NCBI GenBank assembly: GCA_016712315.1
Contig: JADJRG010000013.1
Coordinates: forward strand, 682,001 to 746,000
DNA from: Nannocystis sp.
GTDB taxonomy: Bacteria; Myxococcota_A; Polyangia; Nannocystales; Nannocystaceae
Length of the DNA stretch: 64,000 nt
Direction of reading: 5' to 3'
Positions 48,701-57,509 of the stretch are shown here, in pieces. The notes under the pieces are model-generated. The model was not told the origin of the DNA, made no database searches, and saw only the letters and a list, made by a program, of their open reading frames with translations. A program made the translations under genes and the position numbers. Each line of letters begins with the position of its first letter. Positions within the stretch are counted from its first letter, which is position 1.

Positions 48701-48918
48701 TCCGCCTCACCCCCACCGGCGCCGCCGATCCAGCCATCGGCACCCGCATCGAGCCGATCTTCCGCGAGCTCCCCCACGCCGGCTCCCCCATCGAGCGCCT
48801 CATGAACCACCTCCGCGGCCTGCGGGCCGAGGTCAGCTTCGACCGCGAGCCCGCCGCCGCCGGCCCCGACGCCCGCAGCCTCCACACCCGCGTCGAGCTC
48901 CGCCTCTCCCGCCCCTGA
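45799..48918 (+). CDS. Very large lipoprotein of unknown function
   Basis: This 1039-residue lipoprotein (lipobox ALAC, Cys24) has a Pro/Ala linker and no recognised domain. Segments such as GSDLTVLFQVREPAFFDTEL, VGDVAVVSNSPRAIERVLDAL and MLARDPGQHHVFAFLSDRFI, and the repeated theme of per-residue checks, resemble DUF3352-type bacterial proteins; the match is weak. No membrane helix other than the signal. Codon use is typical for the window, so it is native. CTGT-N8-ACAG hairpins occur at 46484-46499 and, imperfectly, at 48515-48529. Confidence 0.72.
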   Translation: MPRPRRAVALAPLFALTLAGALACKSDPPPPGGAQNPAEAAPTAPPPAIDPPLPALRLGARAPAAGRPLSGPVIARQDAAGFNLVELRLPLQSDETGIDWDRLHIELEGEGEHPGEVAAITTPPGADAVGLLLRRPTAVASASKSLRGALYGVRWTEGRREWVRHPFEALAEGAAPAVDPDLTRRWAFALAEALEQELWLDRGQSAPKHPWDRFAAGRLQTAFAPKAQPVSKDSRPFELQTRPPRTELSRLMETTSGVLSVQEALQHDRGLRLRHAAQPRTTPIAELRGPALDDHPFPAMQAQLPQPGAGAPEPLAAAAPADFWYARVDGIPRFYRLLDEADAWITPVAHILQQNPEDRRLAETYQAQLGLVRSELARILGPAVVGQIALVGSDPYIRQGSDLTVLFQVREPAFFDTELDRQVAQRAEPLDARGDKVSQQTREYAGTTIKITSDAHGHLRQHRARVGDVAVVSNSPRAIERVLDALTGAAPRLADEPDLKYMLARDPGQHHVFAFLSDRFIAAAVGPAQKIQAARRELALAELLTPGYAALLYGWLHGRSPADLSALHGAGLLDKAELRHESGEAIRFELPKVGPGLSPPLRVTWSSWGSPDFLTPILDLPPVTAVTDEERAAYQRFVDTYQAYWKAFIDPVALRLDLVDEGDRERALIDLRVLPLISATDYRELSEIVGDARIHVSAQDRGLVAVWGVGADSRTRRDFDGLLRSSAGKSDVSIGWLGDWVMLGVDDRSALLELYSWFDDAVQLASPRLVDRELEDVELWKRIGKFPIYAGAAVKNPAALVATLSGIRALVNEVAPGMVEWGELRRYRDLPIVRVGITDTAPLLRDRAVAQAVGLHYVQTGSSILLALDPAVLERQIDRALADQLPRADKDGAASFVIDASADRDMSLWTAAMWALQGQANAVQPSADRAAEIVLRGAPEVRGPGALGRLSLAYLGAAPTSSRGASELRLTPTGAADPAIGTRIEPIFRELPHAGSPIERLMNHLRGLRAEVSFDREPAAAGPDARSLHTRVELRLSRP

Positions 48919-49031
48919 CCCTCGACTCCGAGATCCACCGCCTGATCGAACGGAGAGGGCTCTACCGCGCGGAGGACCTCACCCCATCCCGCTCACCCGC
49001 CCTCATCATCGCCTGTTACAGTCGCGTCCGC

Positions 49032-49583
49032 GTGAACGCCCCCGCCGCCCTCGCCCTCCTGCTCGGCCTCATCACCGCCCCCCAGCCCGCGGGCGACCCT
49101 GAAGATCGCCCTGGCGTCGAGGTCGTCCGGATCAAGCGGGATTTCGGCAAACCCCACTTCGACCTCGCCTTGGACGCCTGGCCGGACCCCACCCACACCC
49201 GGATCGACCACGTGCGCCTGCGTTGGGTCAACACCAGCGAGCACGACCGCCGCAAGCCCCTCGGCCCGATCGCGTCGCGCCTCGTCCAGCTCCGCGTCCA
49301 CCGCGACGCCGATCGCCGCCTCAGCGTCACCGTCACCGGGGACGACAAGGAGTTCCTCTTCCACCTCGAGCTCACCCCTGAAGGCGCGATCCAGGCCCAC
49401 GTCGCCGCCGTCGGCGAAGGCGGCCAGCCGATCCCCAAGTGCCGCGCCGAGGCCGCGCGCCTCATCACCCACCGCGTCTTCGGCCTGCCCACCGGCCTCG
49501 CCCACATCGAGGTCCTCTGCCTCAGCGACCGCGGCGAGCCGCACACCGCCGCCAAGATCGACCACCGCCAGCTCGACGGCTAG
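49032..49583 (+). CDS. Small secreted protein of unknown function
   Basis: This 183-residue protein starts at GTG with a signal peptide (APAALALLLGLITAPQPAG). The mature part of about 160 residues has no recognised family (VEVVRIKRDFGKPHFDLALD, KEFLFHLELTPEGAIQAHV). TACAGT 9 nt upstream is the likely -10. Its stop is 28 bp from that of the convergent monooxygenase gene. The intergenic stretch 48919-49016 shows nothing else. Confidence 0.6.
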   Translation: MNAPAALALLLGLITAPQPAGDPEDRPGVEVVRIKRDFGKPHFDLALDAWPDPTHTRIDHVRLRWVNTSEHDRRKPLGPIASRLVQLRVHRDADRRLSVTVTGDDKEFLFHLELTPEGAIQAHVAAVGEGGQPIPKCRAEAARLITHRVFGLPTGLAHIEVLCLSDRGEPHTAAKIDHRQLDG

Positions 49584-49611
49584 ATTTTTCATAACAACAA
49601 AGGGCCCGCGC

Positions 49612-51069
49612 TCACGCCGCCGCGAAGTCCGCCGCGCGCGGCCGGCGGGTCCGCAGCACGAACTCCCACGTATAGCCAGGCCACAGCGTATAGTTCTCCC
49701 CTTGATCATCCAGGTACCAGCTCTGGCACCCGCTCTTCCACACCGTCCGCCGCATCCGCCCCCGCAGCCCCTCATTAAAGGCCCGCTGCCGCGCCGGCAG
49801 CACCTCTAGCGCCGTCAGCCCCTCCTTCAAGATCCGCTGCACGCATCGGCGGATATACCGCACCTGCGCCTCGATCATCACCACCATCGAGTTATGCCCG
49901 AGCCCTGTATTTGGCCCCACGATCATAAAAAAATTCGGAAACCCCGCCACCGCCAGCCCATAAAACGCCTCCGCCCCGCCGCGCCACGCCTCCCTCAATT
50001 CCTGCCCATCGCGCCCCACCACCGTCATCGGCGCTAAGAAGTCCCGCACCGCGAAGCCCGTCCCATAAATAATCGCGTCGACCGCCACCCGCCGCCCGCT
50101 GCGCGTCACCACCGCCGCCTCCTCGATCGACGCCACCGGATCTGTCACGACCTCCACGTTCGGCCGGGTCAGCGCCGGATAGTAGTCATTGCTGATCAAG
50201 ATCCGTTTGCAGCCGATCGCGAAGCTCGGCGTCACCGCCGCCCGCAGCGCCGGGTCCTCGATCTGCGCCGCGATGTGCCGACGCGCCAACCACTCCGCCG
50301 CCTTGAGGATCTTCGGGAAGCGCAAGAACCCGAGCGCCGTCGCCTCCATCTGCGCGTAGATCGACGCCCTGTAGACCCGCTCGATCCCCGGCGCCGCCGC
50401 GAAGATCCGCTTCTCCACGCCTGTGAACGCCCGATCCGGCTTCGGCAAGATCCACGGCGGGGTTCGTTGGAACAGCGACAGTTGCGCCACCTTGTCCGCG
50501 ATCTGCGGCACGAACTGGATCGCGCTCGCCCCCGTGCCGATCACCGCCACCCGCTTGCCCGCCAGCGCGTACCCATGGTCCCAGCGCGCCGAGTGGAACG
50601 TCGCCCCCGAGAAGCGCTCTCGCCCTGGGATGGTCGGGATCTCAGGCACCCGCAGCCCGCCCACCCCCGCCACCACGATCCTCGCCGACAACTCCACCCC
50701 CTCGCTCGTCCGCACCCACCAGCGCCCCGCCGCCGCGTCCCAACGCAGCGCCTCCGCCCGCGTATTGAGGCGCAGGTGCGGCCGCAGCCGGTACTTGTCC
50801 GCGCAGCGCTCCAGGTACTCCAAGATCTCCGCCTGCCCCGAGTACTTGCGGCTCCACGCCGCCCGCCGCTCGAACGAGAACGAGTACAAGTGCGAAGGAA
50901 CGTCGCAGGCGCAGCCCGGGTACGTGTTATCGCGCCACGTCCCGCCGACCCCCGCGCCCGCCTCCAGCACCACGAAGTCGTCGATCCCCGCCGCCTTCAG
51001 CTTGATGGCCATACACAGGCCCGCAAAACCAGCCCCGATGATCACGAGCGTCCGCGCCGTCGTCGTCAC
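49612..51069 (-). CDS. Flavin-containing Baeyer-Villiger-type monooxygenase
   Basis: This 485-residue FAD/NADPH monooxygenase has an FAD site GAGFAGL (12-18) with VGGTWRDNTYPGCACDVPSHLYSFSF. The Baeyer-Villiger fingerprint FSGATFHSARWDHG (F-x-G-x3-H-x3-W) and the NADPH motif VIGTGASAIQ are present, as is TGFAVRDF. It should insert oxygen into ketones or oxidise related substrates; substrate unknown. Start is GTG at 51069 with TAGGAT (51076-51081) ending exactly 6 nt upstream. The ppa gene lies just upstream on the same strand, 20 bp away. Confidence 0.92.
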   Translation of the reverse strand: MTTTARTLVIIGAGFAGLCMAIKLKAAGIDDFVVLEAGAGVGGTWRDNTYPGCACDVPSHLYSFSFERRAAWSRKYSGQAEILEYLERCADKYRLRPHLRLNTRAEALRWDAAAGRWWVRTSEGVELSARIVVAGVGGLRVPEIPTIPGRERFSGATFHSARWDHGYALAGKRVAVIGTGASAIQFVPQIADKVAQLSLFQRTPPWILPKPDRAFTGVEKRIFAAAPGIERVYRASIYAQMEATALGFLRFPKILKAAEWLARRHIAAQIEDPALRAAVTPSFAIGCKRILISNDYYPALTRPNVEVVTDPVASIEEAAVVTRSGRRVAVDAIIYGTGFAVRDFLAPMTVVGRDGQELREAWRGGAEAFYGLAVAGFPNFFMIVGPNTGLGHNSMVVMIEAQVRYIRRCVQRILKEGLTALEVLPARQRAFNEGLRGRMRRTVWKSGCQSWYLDDQGENYTLWPGYTWEFVLRTRRPRAADFAAA

Positions 51070-51075
51070 CCGGCG

Positions 51076-51081
51076 ATCCTA
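51076..51081 (-). promoter_or_regulatory. -10-like TAGGAT, 6 nt before the GTG of the monooxygenase
   Basis: TAGGAT, CGCCGG, GTG on the minus strand, within the 20 bp that separate the gene from ppa. Confidence 0.45.
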
Positions 51082-51089
51082 ACGACTAC

Positions 51090-51515
51090 CTAGCCGCGCA
51101 GCCACCCCGCGAAGCGCGTCGCCGGGTCCTCGCCGCGAGCGCGCGCGAGCGCGCGCTTCCCCAGCGCGTACACCCGAAAGAAATTCTCCAACCCCCAGCG
51201 CTCCCGGGCCGACAGCGGCCGCGCCGCGACGATCACCTTCGGGTCCGCCTTCCCCCCGTCGATGAAGTCGATCACCCCCACGACCGGCATCGACCGCACC
51301 ACTGTCCCATAAGCCAGGCGACGCCCCATCACCACCGCGTCCAGCGGATCGCCGTCGCCGCTGATCGTCCCTGGGATCGACCCATAATTATAAGGGCAAG
51401 GCAGCGGCGACACGAAGTCGATCGTCCCGTCGCTGCGCCGCTTCACCGTCGAGAAGCGCGGCGCCTCGATCACCACCGTCGGCCGCTCACTCAGTGCTGG
51501 CAGCTCCACGAGCAC
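51090..51515 (-). CDS. ppa: Inorganic pyrophosphatase (family I)
   Basis: This 141-residue soluble pyrophosphatase, somewhat shorter than the usual 160-175, has the core PCPYNYGSIPGTISGDGDPLDAVVMG with YNYG (42-45) and DGDPLD (54-59). VVGVIDFIDGGKADPKVI completes the active site. It drives biosynthesis by hydrolysing pyrophosphate. GTG at 51515 is taken as start with TATGGT (51521-51526) 5 nt upstream; a second in-frame GTG at 51509 is possible. Slight C-terminal shortening is noted but the catalytic residues are complete. Confidence 0.92.
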   Translation of the reverse strand: MLVELPALSERPTVVIEAPRFSTVKRRSDGTIDFVSPLPCPYNYGSIPGTISGDGDPLDAVVMGRRLAYGTVVRSMPVVGVIDFIDGGKADPKVIVAARPLSARERWGLENFFRVYALGKRALARARGEDPATRFAGWLRG

Positions 51516-51624
51516 GCCGCACCATAGAACAGTTCCTTGCTTGTTTTTTCAGGTCGCGCCCGGCGCGCGGCCGAGCGCGCGAGCGATTGAACGCCGGCCG
51601 GCGCGCGTGCCATGCTCCCCCGCG

Positions 51625-54531
51625 ATGTCAGTCGCGCGCGGCGTCGGGGTCTCAGTCGTCCTCTTGGTGGCCCTCGGCGGGCTCGCCTGGCTCTTTTTCA
51701 CCGGCGAGCCCGTCGCCCCTGGCCCCGCCGCCCTCGGCCCCGCCGCGCCCACCGAGCCGGCGCAGGGGCTCCCAGGCCGCGAAGATCCCCTCACCCGCCG
51801 CCTCGGCGCTGGCGGCGTCCGCGGCCGCGTCCGCGGCGCCGACGACGCTCCCATCGCCGGCGCCACGGTCTGCGCCCTCGCCACCAGCGAGCTCGCCGAC
51901 GATCTCCGCCGCTTCCCCACCTGCACCAGCAGCGCCGACGACGGCAGCTATCAGCTCGCCGGCCTGCTCGCCGTCCCGCAGCGGATCGTCGCCAGCGCCG
52001 CCAATTTTCTCCCCGCCACCTGGAGCGTCGGCGAAGGCCCCGCCCGCCTCGACCTGCTCACCCTCGCCGCTGGCCAGGAGCGCCGCGACATCGACCTCAC
52101 CCTCCGCCCGGGAGGCGCCCCGCTGCGCGGCAGCGTCCGCGAGCTCGGCGGCGCCGCCATTGAAGGCGCCCACGTCAGCAGCGGCCCCGCCCACGCCCGC
52201 ACCGACGCCGACGGCCGCTTCCTCCTCTGGGTCCCACCGGGCCCCGAGACCACCGTACGCGCGCGCGCCGACGGCTACACCGACGGCGAAGCGCTCGGCG
52301 TCGCCCCTGGCCGCACCTTTGAGCTCATCCTCCTGCCCGAGGCCGTCCTCCGCGGCCGCGCCGTCAACGCGGAGAGCGGCGCCGCGATCGCCGGCGCCCG
52401 CGTCATCATCTCCGCCGCCGACGGTCTTTTTATGACCCAACGCGGCGACACCACCACCGACGAGCACGGCCGCTTCCGCGTCGGCGGCCTCCCTCCCGGC
52501 CCGTACAAGGCCGAGGTCATCGCCGACGAGGCGTATGGCCTCGCCGACGCCCAAGTCAACCTCGGGGTCGGCCAAGGCTCCGATCCCCTCGAGATCCGCG
52601 CTCACCCTGCCCACCTGCTCGTCGGAGTCGCCACCGTCGAGGGCCGAGGAGCCTGCACCAAAGGACATGTCGTCCTCGAGCCCGAGGGCCCCGGCGCCCC
52701 CCGCGGCGCCACCATCGACGCCGACGGCGCCGCCCGCCTGCGCGGCGTCCTGCCCGGCCCATACCGCCTCTCCGTCGCCTGCCCCGGCGCCGTCCCCTTG
52801 ATCAACGAGCCCCTGCTCGTCGACCAGACCCAGACGGACCTCCGCTGGCGCCTCACCGCCGGCCTCAGCGTCCGCGGCCGCGTCGTCGACGCCCGCGGCC
52901 GCCCCGCACCTGGCCTTTGGGTCAGTGACTCTGACAGCGACGCCGGCGCCAGCGCCGCCAGCGCCCAGACCGACGAAGACGGCCGCTTCGAGCTCGCGGG
53001 CCTGCGCCCCGGAGAGCACCTGCTCCGCCTCACCGGCCCCGGCCCTCTCCCCGATCGCCCCACCGAGCTCCTCCTCCCGCCTGGCGACGACCTGAGCGAC
53101 GTCACGATCCAGCTCCCCCCGGCTGGCCAGCTCCGCGGCCGGCTCTTGGACCCTGAAGGCCGCGGCCTCGCCGGCCTCGTCGTCACCCTCCACAGCCCCG
53201 ATCACCCCGACCTCACCGCGCACAGCGCCGATGACGGCGGCTACCGCTTCGATCGCGCCCCCCTCGGCCGACACACCCTCAGCGCCCGCCGCCGCGGCCA
53301 GCCCCTCGCCCTCGCCGCCGGCCCCGCGGACGCCGCGGACGCCGCGGAGGGGGGACCTGGCCGATCGGTCACCATCGCCGCGAACGCCGTCACCACCGCC
53401 GATCTCACCGTCGACGACCCCACCGTCCAGCTCAGCGGCGTCGTCCTCGATCCCGGCGGCGCCCCCGTCCAAGGCGCCCTCGTCACCGCCACCCTCGAGC
53501 ACAGCGCTGACCCCAAGGCCATCCGCGCCGCCGCCCGTCAGCCCGGCGGCGTCGCGGAGCTCGCCCTCAGCGACGCCGCCGGCGCCTACACGTTCTCGCG
53601 GGAGCTGCCCGCCGCGCGTTACACCCTGCGCGCCACCCGCGGCGACGGCGCCGAGGCGCTGCTCACCGGCGTCACCGCCCAGACCCGCGACAAGACCCTC
53701 CGCCTGCGCGGCGCCTGCGCCCTCGCCGGCGTCGTCCGCCTCCGCGGCGCCCCCCCCGAGCGCTTCGCCGTCGAGCTCAGCGCCGCCGACGCCGGCTTCT
53801 TCCGCCGTGATCTGTTTTTTAGGACAGGCGGACAGTGGTCCATGCCCGCCCTCCCTTGCGGCCGCTACGAGCTCACCGTCGACGCCCCCGAGGGCGCCCA
53901 GCGGCTCACGCTCGAATTGGAGCCCGGCGCCGCCCGTCGCGGCGTCGACGTCGCCCTGCTCGCCAAGGTCCGCGTCCGCGGCCAGATCCTCGACCTCGAC
54001 GCCCAAGCCCCCGCCGCTGGCGTCGTCGTCAAGCTCGTCCCCGAGCGCGAAGGGGTCGCCGGCGCCCCGACCGCCGCGCTCATCACCGACGCCGAAGGCC
54101 GCTTCGAGTCGCCGCCGATCAGCGCCGGCTCGATCTCCGTCCTGATCAGCGCCTCCGAGCTCCGCGGCGCCTACGCCCCGATCTCCACCAAGCTGCAGAT
54201 CAGCGGCGACAGCGACGTCGTCTCGGTCCCGCCGATCACCATCGCCCAGCGCCGCCGCGGCGCCTTTGAGCCCGCCGGCCAGCTCGGCCTCAGCCTCAGC
54301 GGTCAAGGCGATCACCGCGGCCAAGCGGCCCACACCCTCGGCGCGATCCGCCCCGGGTCACCTGCAGCCCGCGCCGGCCTCGCCCCCGGCGATCTCCTCC
54401 TCAGCGTCGACGATCACCCCGTCACCGGCCCCCACCTCCACCTCGCCCGCGCCCTGCTCGACGTCTCCCCTGGCCGCGTGATCGCCCTGGAGCTCGCGCG
54501 GGCCGGCCGCGTCGAGCTCACCGCCGAGTAG
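51625..54531 (+). CDS. Large membrane-anchored protein with carboxypeptidase-regulatory-like repeats and C-terminal PDZ
   Basis: This protein of about 968 residues has an N-terminal membrane anchor (SVVLLVALGGLAWLFF). About seven to eight CarboxypepD_reg-like beta-sandwich repeats follow (for example GRVRGADDAPIAGATVCAL, GRAVNAESGAAIAGARVII, GRVVDARGRPAPGLWVSD, GRLLDPEGRGLAGLVVTL, GVVLDPGGAPVQGALVTA). A PDZ-like domain (LGAIRPGSPAARAGLAPGDLLLSVDD) is at the C terminus. It is probably a periplasmic or surface scaffold. ATG at 51625 is chosen over the ORF start at 51541 because the anchor begins there. CTGTTTTTTAGGACAG (53812-53827) is an intragenic CTGT-N8-ACAG site. Confidence 0.82.
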   Translation: MSVARGVGVSVVLLVALGGLAWLFFTGEPVAPGPAALGPAAPTEPAQGLPGREDPLTRRLGAGGVRGRVRGADDAPIAGATVCALATSELADDLRRFPTCTSSADDGSYQLAGLLAVPQRIVASAANFLPATWSVGEGPARLDLLTLAAGQERRDIDLTLRPGGAPLRGSVRELGGAAIEGAHVSSGPAHARTDADGRFLLWVPPGPETTVRARADGYTDGEALGVAPGRTFELILLPEAVLRGRAVNAESGAAIAGARVIISAADGLFMTQRGDTTTDEHGRFRVGGLPPGPYKAEVIADEAYGLADAQVNLGVGQGSDPLEIRAHPAHLLVGVATVEGRGACTKGHVVLEPEGPGAPRGATIDADGAARLRGVLPGPYRLSVACPGAVPLINEPLLVDQTQTDLRWRLTAGLSVRGRVVDARGRPAPGLWVSDSDSDAGASAASAQTDEDGRFELAGLRPGEHLLRLTGPGPLPDRPTELLLPPGDDLSDVTIQLPPAGQLRGRLLDPEGRGLAGLVVTLHSPDHPDLTAHSADDGGYRFDRAPLGRHTLSARRRGQPLALAAGPADAADAAEGGPGRSVTIAANAVTTADLTVDDPTVQLSGVVLDPGGAPVQGALVTATLEHSADPKAIRAAARQPGGVAELALSDAAGAYTFSRELPAARYTLRATRGDGAEALLTGVTAQTRDKTLRLRGACALAGVVRLRGAPPERFAVELSAADAGFFRRDLFFRTGGQWSMPALPCGRYELTVDAPEGAQRLTLELEPGAARRGVDVALLAKVRVRGQILDLDAQAPAAGVVVKLVPEREGVAGAPTAALITDAEGRFESPPISAGSISVLISASELRGAYAPISTKLQISGDSDVVSVPPITIAQRRRGAFEPAGQLGLSLSGQGDHRGQAAHTLGAIRPGSPAARAGLAPGDLLLSVDDHPVTGPHLHLARALLDVSPGRVIALELARAGRVELTAE

Positions 54532-54558
54532 CCCGTCTCGAGTACCATCGCCCGCCGA

Positions 54559-56226
54559 ATGACCCCGAAGCCGCCGCGCGCGCCCGAGTCGACCGCGCCT
54601 GATCGCACCTTTCAGGCCGCCTTCGCGCTGCTCGTCCTGCTCGCCGCCGCCCTACGCGCCGCGATCACCGCCCGCCCGCTCGCCGCCCTCGACGGCCGCA
54701 CCGTCCCCGACGACGCCTATATCTCCCTCCACATCGCCAAGAACATCGGCCTCGGCCTCGGCCCCCTCTTCGGCGACGACTACACCAACGGCTTTCAGCC
54801 CCTCTACGTCTGGCTGATGGCCATCCCTGCCGCCCTCCGCGGCCCGCAGGCGCTGCAGACCGTCGAAGGCCTCGATCACCTCGCCAAGCAGGGCCTCGCG
54901 CTCGGCGCCGCCGCCGACCTCGGCGCGCTGATCGTCGTCGTCCTCCTGCTCCACCGCCAGGGCTACACCCGCGCTGCCCTCTTCTTCGGCCTGCTCTGGG
55001 CGATCCACCCCGCCGTCCTCGCCACCGCCTTGAATGGCCTCGAGACCAGCCTCGCGATCTTCTTCTTCGCCCTGATCTGGAGCTGCGCCGATCGATGGCG
55101 CCTCGGCCACGCCCCGCCGTCGCGCCTCGTCCTGCTCGGCCTGGTGATCGGCCTCGGCGCCCTCGCCCGGATCGACCTCTTGATGGTCGGCGTCTACTTC
55201 GCCCTCTGCTCGCTGCTCCTGCTCTGGCGAGGTCGTCACCGCGGTCGCGCCTACCTCTGCGGAACCTGGCTCTTGGGCAATGTCTCTCTCGCCCTCGGCG
55301 TCGCTCTCGGCTTCGCCCCCTGGCTCCTCTATTCGCTCTACTACACCCAGCGTTGGTACCCGATCAGCGGCCAGGCCGTGCGCTTCTTGTCGCTCGTCGG
55401 GGTCGACCGCCGCCGCATGTGGCCGCACTACCGCGGCATGCTCGACGCCGCCGTCGACGCGCTCGAGGGCGCGCTCGCCCACCTCGGTCGCGCTGCCCTG
55501 ATCGCCCTCGCCCTCGCGCTCCTCCTCGCGCTCACCGCCGCCCTCCGCCGCGATCGCCCCGCCCTCGCCCCGCTGCGCGACGCCCTCGCCGATCTCGGCC
55601 TCCCCTTGCTCTTCGGCCTCAGCCTCTTCCTCGCCTACACCTTTTACATCTTCTGCCCCTGGTACTTCGGCCGCTACCTCGCGCCCCTCACCCTCGTCGC
55701 CTTCGTCGCGCTCGGCGTCGCCTTAGAGCTCCTCCTACGCGCCCTCCCTGGCCGCCCGCGCCTCCAGCTCACGCTCTTCGGCCTCGCCCTCGCCACCGCT
55801 GCCGCCGCCACCATCACCTTACCCGGCGTCGACGCGCTGCTCCGCAAGGGCCCCAACGCCCGCCTCGGCTACCGCAACCTCGGCCTCTGGGCCCGCAAGC
55901 ACCTCCCCGCGGGCGCGCGGATCGGCGCCCCTCAGAGCGGCGCCCTCGCCTACTACGCCACCCACCTCGACGTCATCAACCTCGACGGGGTCGTCAACGC
56001 CGCCGCCTTCCGCGCCCTCAAGCGTCGGCGCATGCTCCAATACATCCGCGACAACAAGATCCACACCATCATCGGCTGGCAGCAGAACATCGACCTGCTC
56101 GCGCTCCACAGCTCGGGCCTCAGCAGCTACGACTGGCAGAAGAAGCAGACCATCAAGGGCTTCCGCTCCTGGGGTCATCCCTGGCTCGTCTACGAGGTCA
56201 ACGCCCCCCCGCCGCCCGAGGAGTAG
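54559..56226 (+). CDS. GT-C family membrane glycosyltransferase
   Basis: This 555-residue protein has about ten membrane helices, an acidic DDAYI motif in the first extracytoplasmic loop (residues about 51-55, following RTVP), and a hydrophilic C-terminal region. This is the design of GT-C enzymes that use polyprenyl-phosphate sugars (ArnT/PMT/DUF2029 class). It probably transfers a sugar to a lipid or protein on the periplasmic face. TACCAT is 10 nt before the ATG. It is 27 bp after the CarboxypepD-like gene on the same strand and may be cotranscribed. Confidence 0.8.
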   Translation: MTPKPPRAPESTAPDRTFQAAFALLVLLAAALRAAITARPLAALDGRTVPDDAYISLHIAKNIGLGLGPLFGDDYTNGFQPLYVWLMAIPAALRGPQALQTVEGLDHLAKQGLALGAAADLGALIVVVLLLHRQGYTRAALFFGLLWAIHPAVLATALNGLETSLAIFFFALIWSCADRWRLGHAPPSRLVLLGLVIGLGALARIDLLMVGVYFALCSLLLLWRGRHRGRAYLCGTWLLGNVSLALGVALGFAPWLLYSLYYTQRWYPISGQAVRFLSLVGVDRRRMWPHYRGMLDAAVDALEGALAHLGRAALIALALALLLALTAALRRDRPALAPLRDALADLGLPLLFGLSLFLAYTFYIFCPWYFGRYLAPLTLVAFVALGVALELLLRALPGRPRLQLTLFGLALATAAAATITLPGVDALLRKGPNARLGYRNLGLWARKHLPAGARIGAPQSGALAYYATHLDVINLDGVVNAAAFRALKRRRMLQYIRDNKIHTIIGWQQNIDLLALHSSGLSSYDWQKKQTIKGFRSWGHPWLVYEVNAPPPPEE

Positions 56227-56281
56227 CGCACCGCGCGAAGGCGCGCGCGCCGCGGGCCGCCCCTTGTGTCACCATCGACCG

Positions 56282-56884
56282 ATGCCACCCGAACAGCGCC
56301 GCGCGCAGGTGATCGCCGGCCTCGCCGCGTCCTTGCTCGTGATCGCCTGCGCCGGCGACGGCGCCGACACCGGCGCGACCGCCGAGACAGCCGACCCCAC
56401 CGAGCCCACCGCCGGCTCTGGCGAGCCACCCGAGCCCCAACGCCTCGTCGACCACGCCCTCTGGTCGACCGCCCGAGCCGACGACGATCCCCTCGCCACG
56501 CACCGCCCTGATCCGCTCGAGTGCGGGATCGCTGGCTGGTACGAGGAGCTCGGCGAGCTCGAGGTCGACACCAATTTTTGCGACTACGCCGATCTCACCC
56601 AGCCCGCCCTCGTCGAGATCGCCGCCGGCTCCCAGCTCGCGCTCAGCCTGCGCCACTACGACCTCACCGCCGCCGCGCCCGCCCAGGCCCACATCGCCCT
56701 CCTGATCGGCGGCGATCTCATCTGGGAGGATCTGATCGAGATCCCCGGCCCCGCCGCCGTCCGCATCGAGAGCGCCACCATCCCCCAAAAATACCCTCAG
56801 GGCGCGCCCGTGCGCCTCCACTTGCACAACCACGGCCAGAACACCTGGATCCTCGGCCTCGTCACCGTCACCGCCCCCGAGTAG
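56282..56884 (+). CDS. Small lipoprotein of unknown function
   Basis: This 200-residue lipoprotein (LVIAC, Cys23) has a short linker and a compact beta-rich domain (LVDHALWSTARADDDPLATHRPDPLECGIAGWYEE...). It ends in GQNTWILGLVTVTAPE. No family recognised. CACCAT ends exactly 6 nt before the ATG. It lies between the glycosyltransferase and the cyclophilin gene, both on the same strand. Confidence 0.65.
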   Translation: MPPEQRRAQVIAGLAASLLVIACAGDGADTGATAETADPTEPTAGSGEPPEPQRLVDHALWSTARADDDPLATHRPDPLECGIAGWYEELGELEVDTNFCDYADLTQPALVEIAAGSQLALSLRHYDLTAAAPAQAHIALLIGGDLIWEDLIEIPGPAAVRIESATIPQKYPQGAPVRLHLHNHGQNTWILGLVTVTAPE

Positions 56885-56922
56885 CCCGCCCTTCCTCCTT
56901 GCGTCACCGCCATCACCAGCGG

Positions 56923-56928
56923 TATGCC
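56923..56928 (+). promoter_or_regulatory. -10-like TATGCC, 7 nt before the cyclophilin start
   Basis: TATGCC, CCCGCCC, ATG at 56936. No clear -35. Confidence 0.35.
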
Positions 56929-56935
56929 CCCGCCC

Positions 56936-57436
56936 ATGGCGAACCCACGCGTCTATTTCGACATCTCTATCGGCAACGAGCCCGCGGGCCGCATCGTCTT
57001 CGAGCTCTTCGCTGACGTCGTGCCTCGCACCGCCGAGAATTTCCGCGTCCTCGCGGCCGGCCAGAACGGCGAGGCCCCCAAGTACCGCGGCTGCCCCTTC
57101 CACCGGATCATCCCCGGCTTCATGTGTCAGGGCGGCGATTTCACCAACCGCAACGGCACCGGCGGGGTCTCCATCTACGGCGCCAAGTTCGCCGACGAGA
57201 ATTTCAAGCTCACGCACACCGAGCCCGGCCTGCTGTCGATGGCCAACGCCGGCCCTGGCACCAACGGCTCGCAGTTCTTCATCACCACCGTCGCGTGCCC
57301 GTGGCTCGACGGCAAGCACGTCGTCTTCGGCAAGGTCGTCGAGGGTCTCGACGTCGTGAAGGCGATGGAGGCGGTCGGCACCCGCAACGGCGCCCCCTCC
57401 AAGCCCGTCGCGATCGCCGACTGCGGCCAGCTCTGA
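56936..57436 (+). CDS. Eukaryote-type cyclophilin (peptidyl-prolyl cis-trans isomerase)
   Basis: This 166-residue cytosolic-type cyclophilin has all catalytic motifs: FHRIIPGFMCQGGDFT (with the catalytic Arg), MANAGPGTNGSQFFI, and WLDGKHVVFGKV. The sequence follows vertebrate CypA closely, including NGTGG.SIYG.KF.DENF and the ending IADCGQL, and is much less like the bacterial PpiA/PpiB. No signal peptide, so cytoplasmic. Likely acquired from or convergent with a eukaryotic source, as reported for some myxobacterial proteins in general; that origin is inferred. Confidence 0.93.
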   Translation: MANPRVYFDISIGNEPAGRIVFELFADVVPRTAENFRVLAAGQNGEAPKYRGCPFHRIIPGFMCQGGDFTNRNGTGGVSIYGAKFADENFKLTHTEPGLLSMANAGPGTNGSQFFITTVACPWLDGKHVVFGKVVEGLDVVKAMEAVGTRNGAPSKPVAIADCGQL

Positions 57437-57509
57437 GCGCCTCGTCGCGCGAACACGCGCAGCTGCGCCCGCGTGAGCCTGTAGAGGCGGGCCCGCGCGG
57501 GCGTCGATG

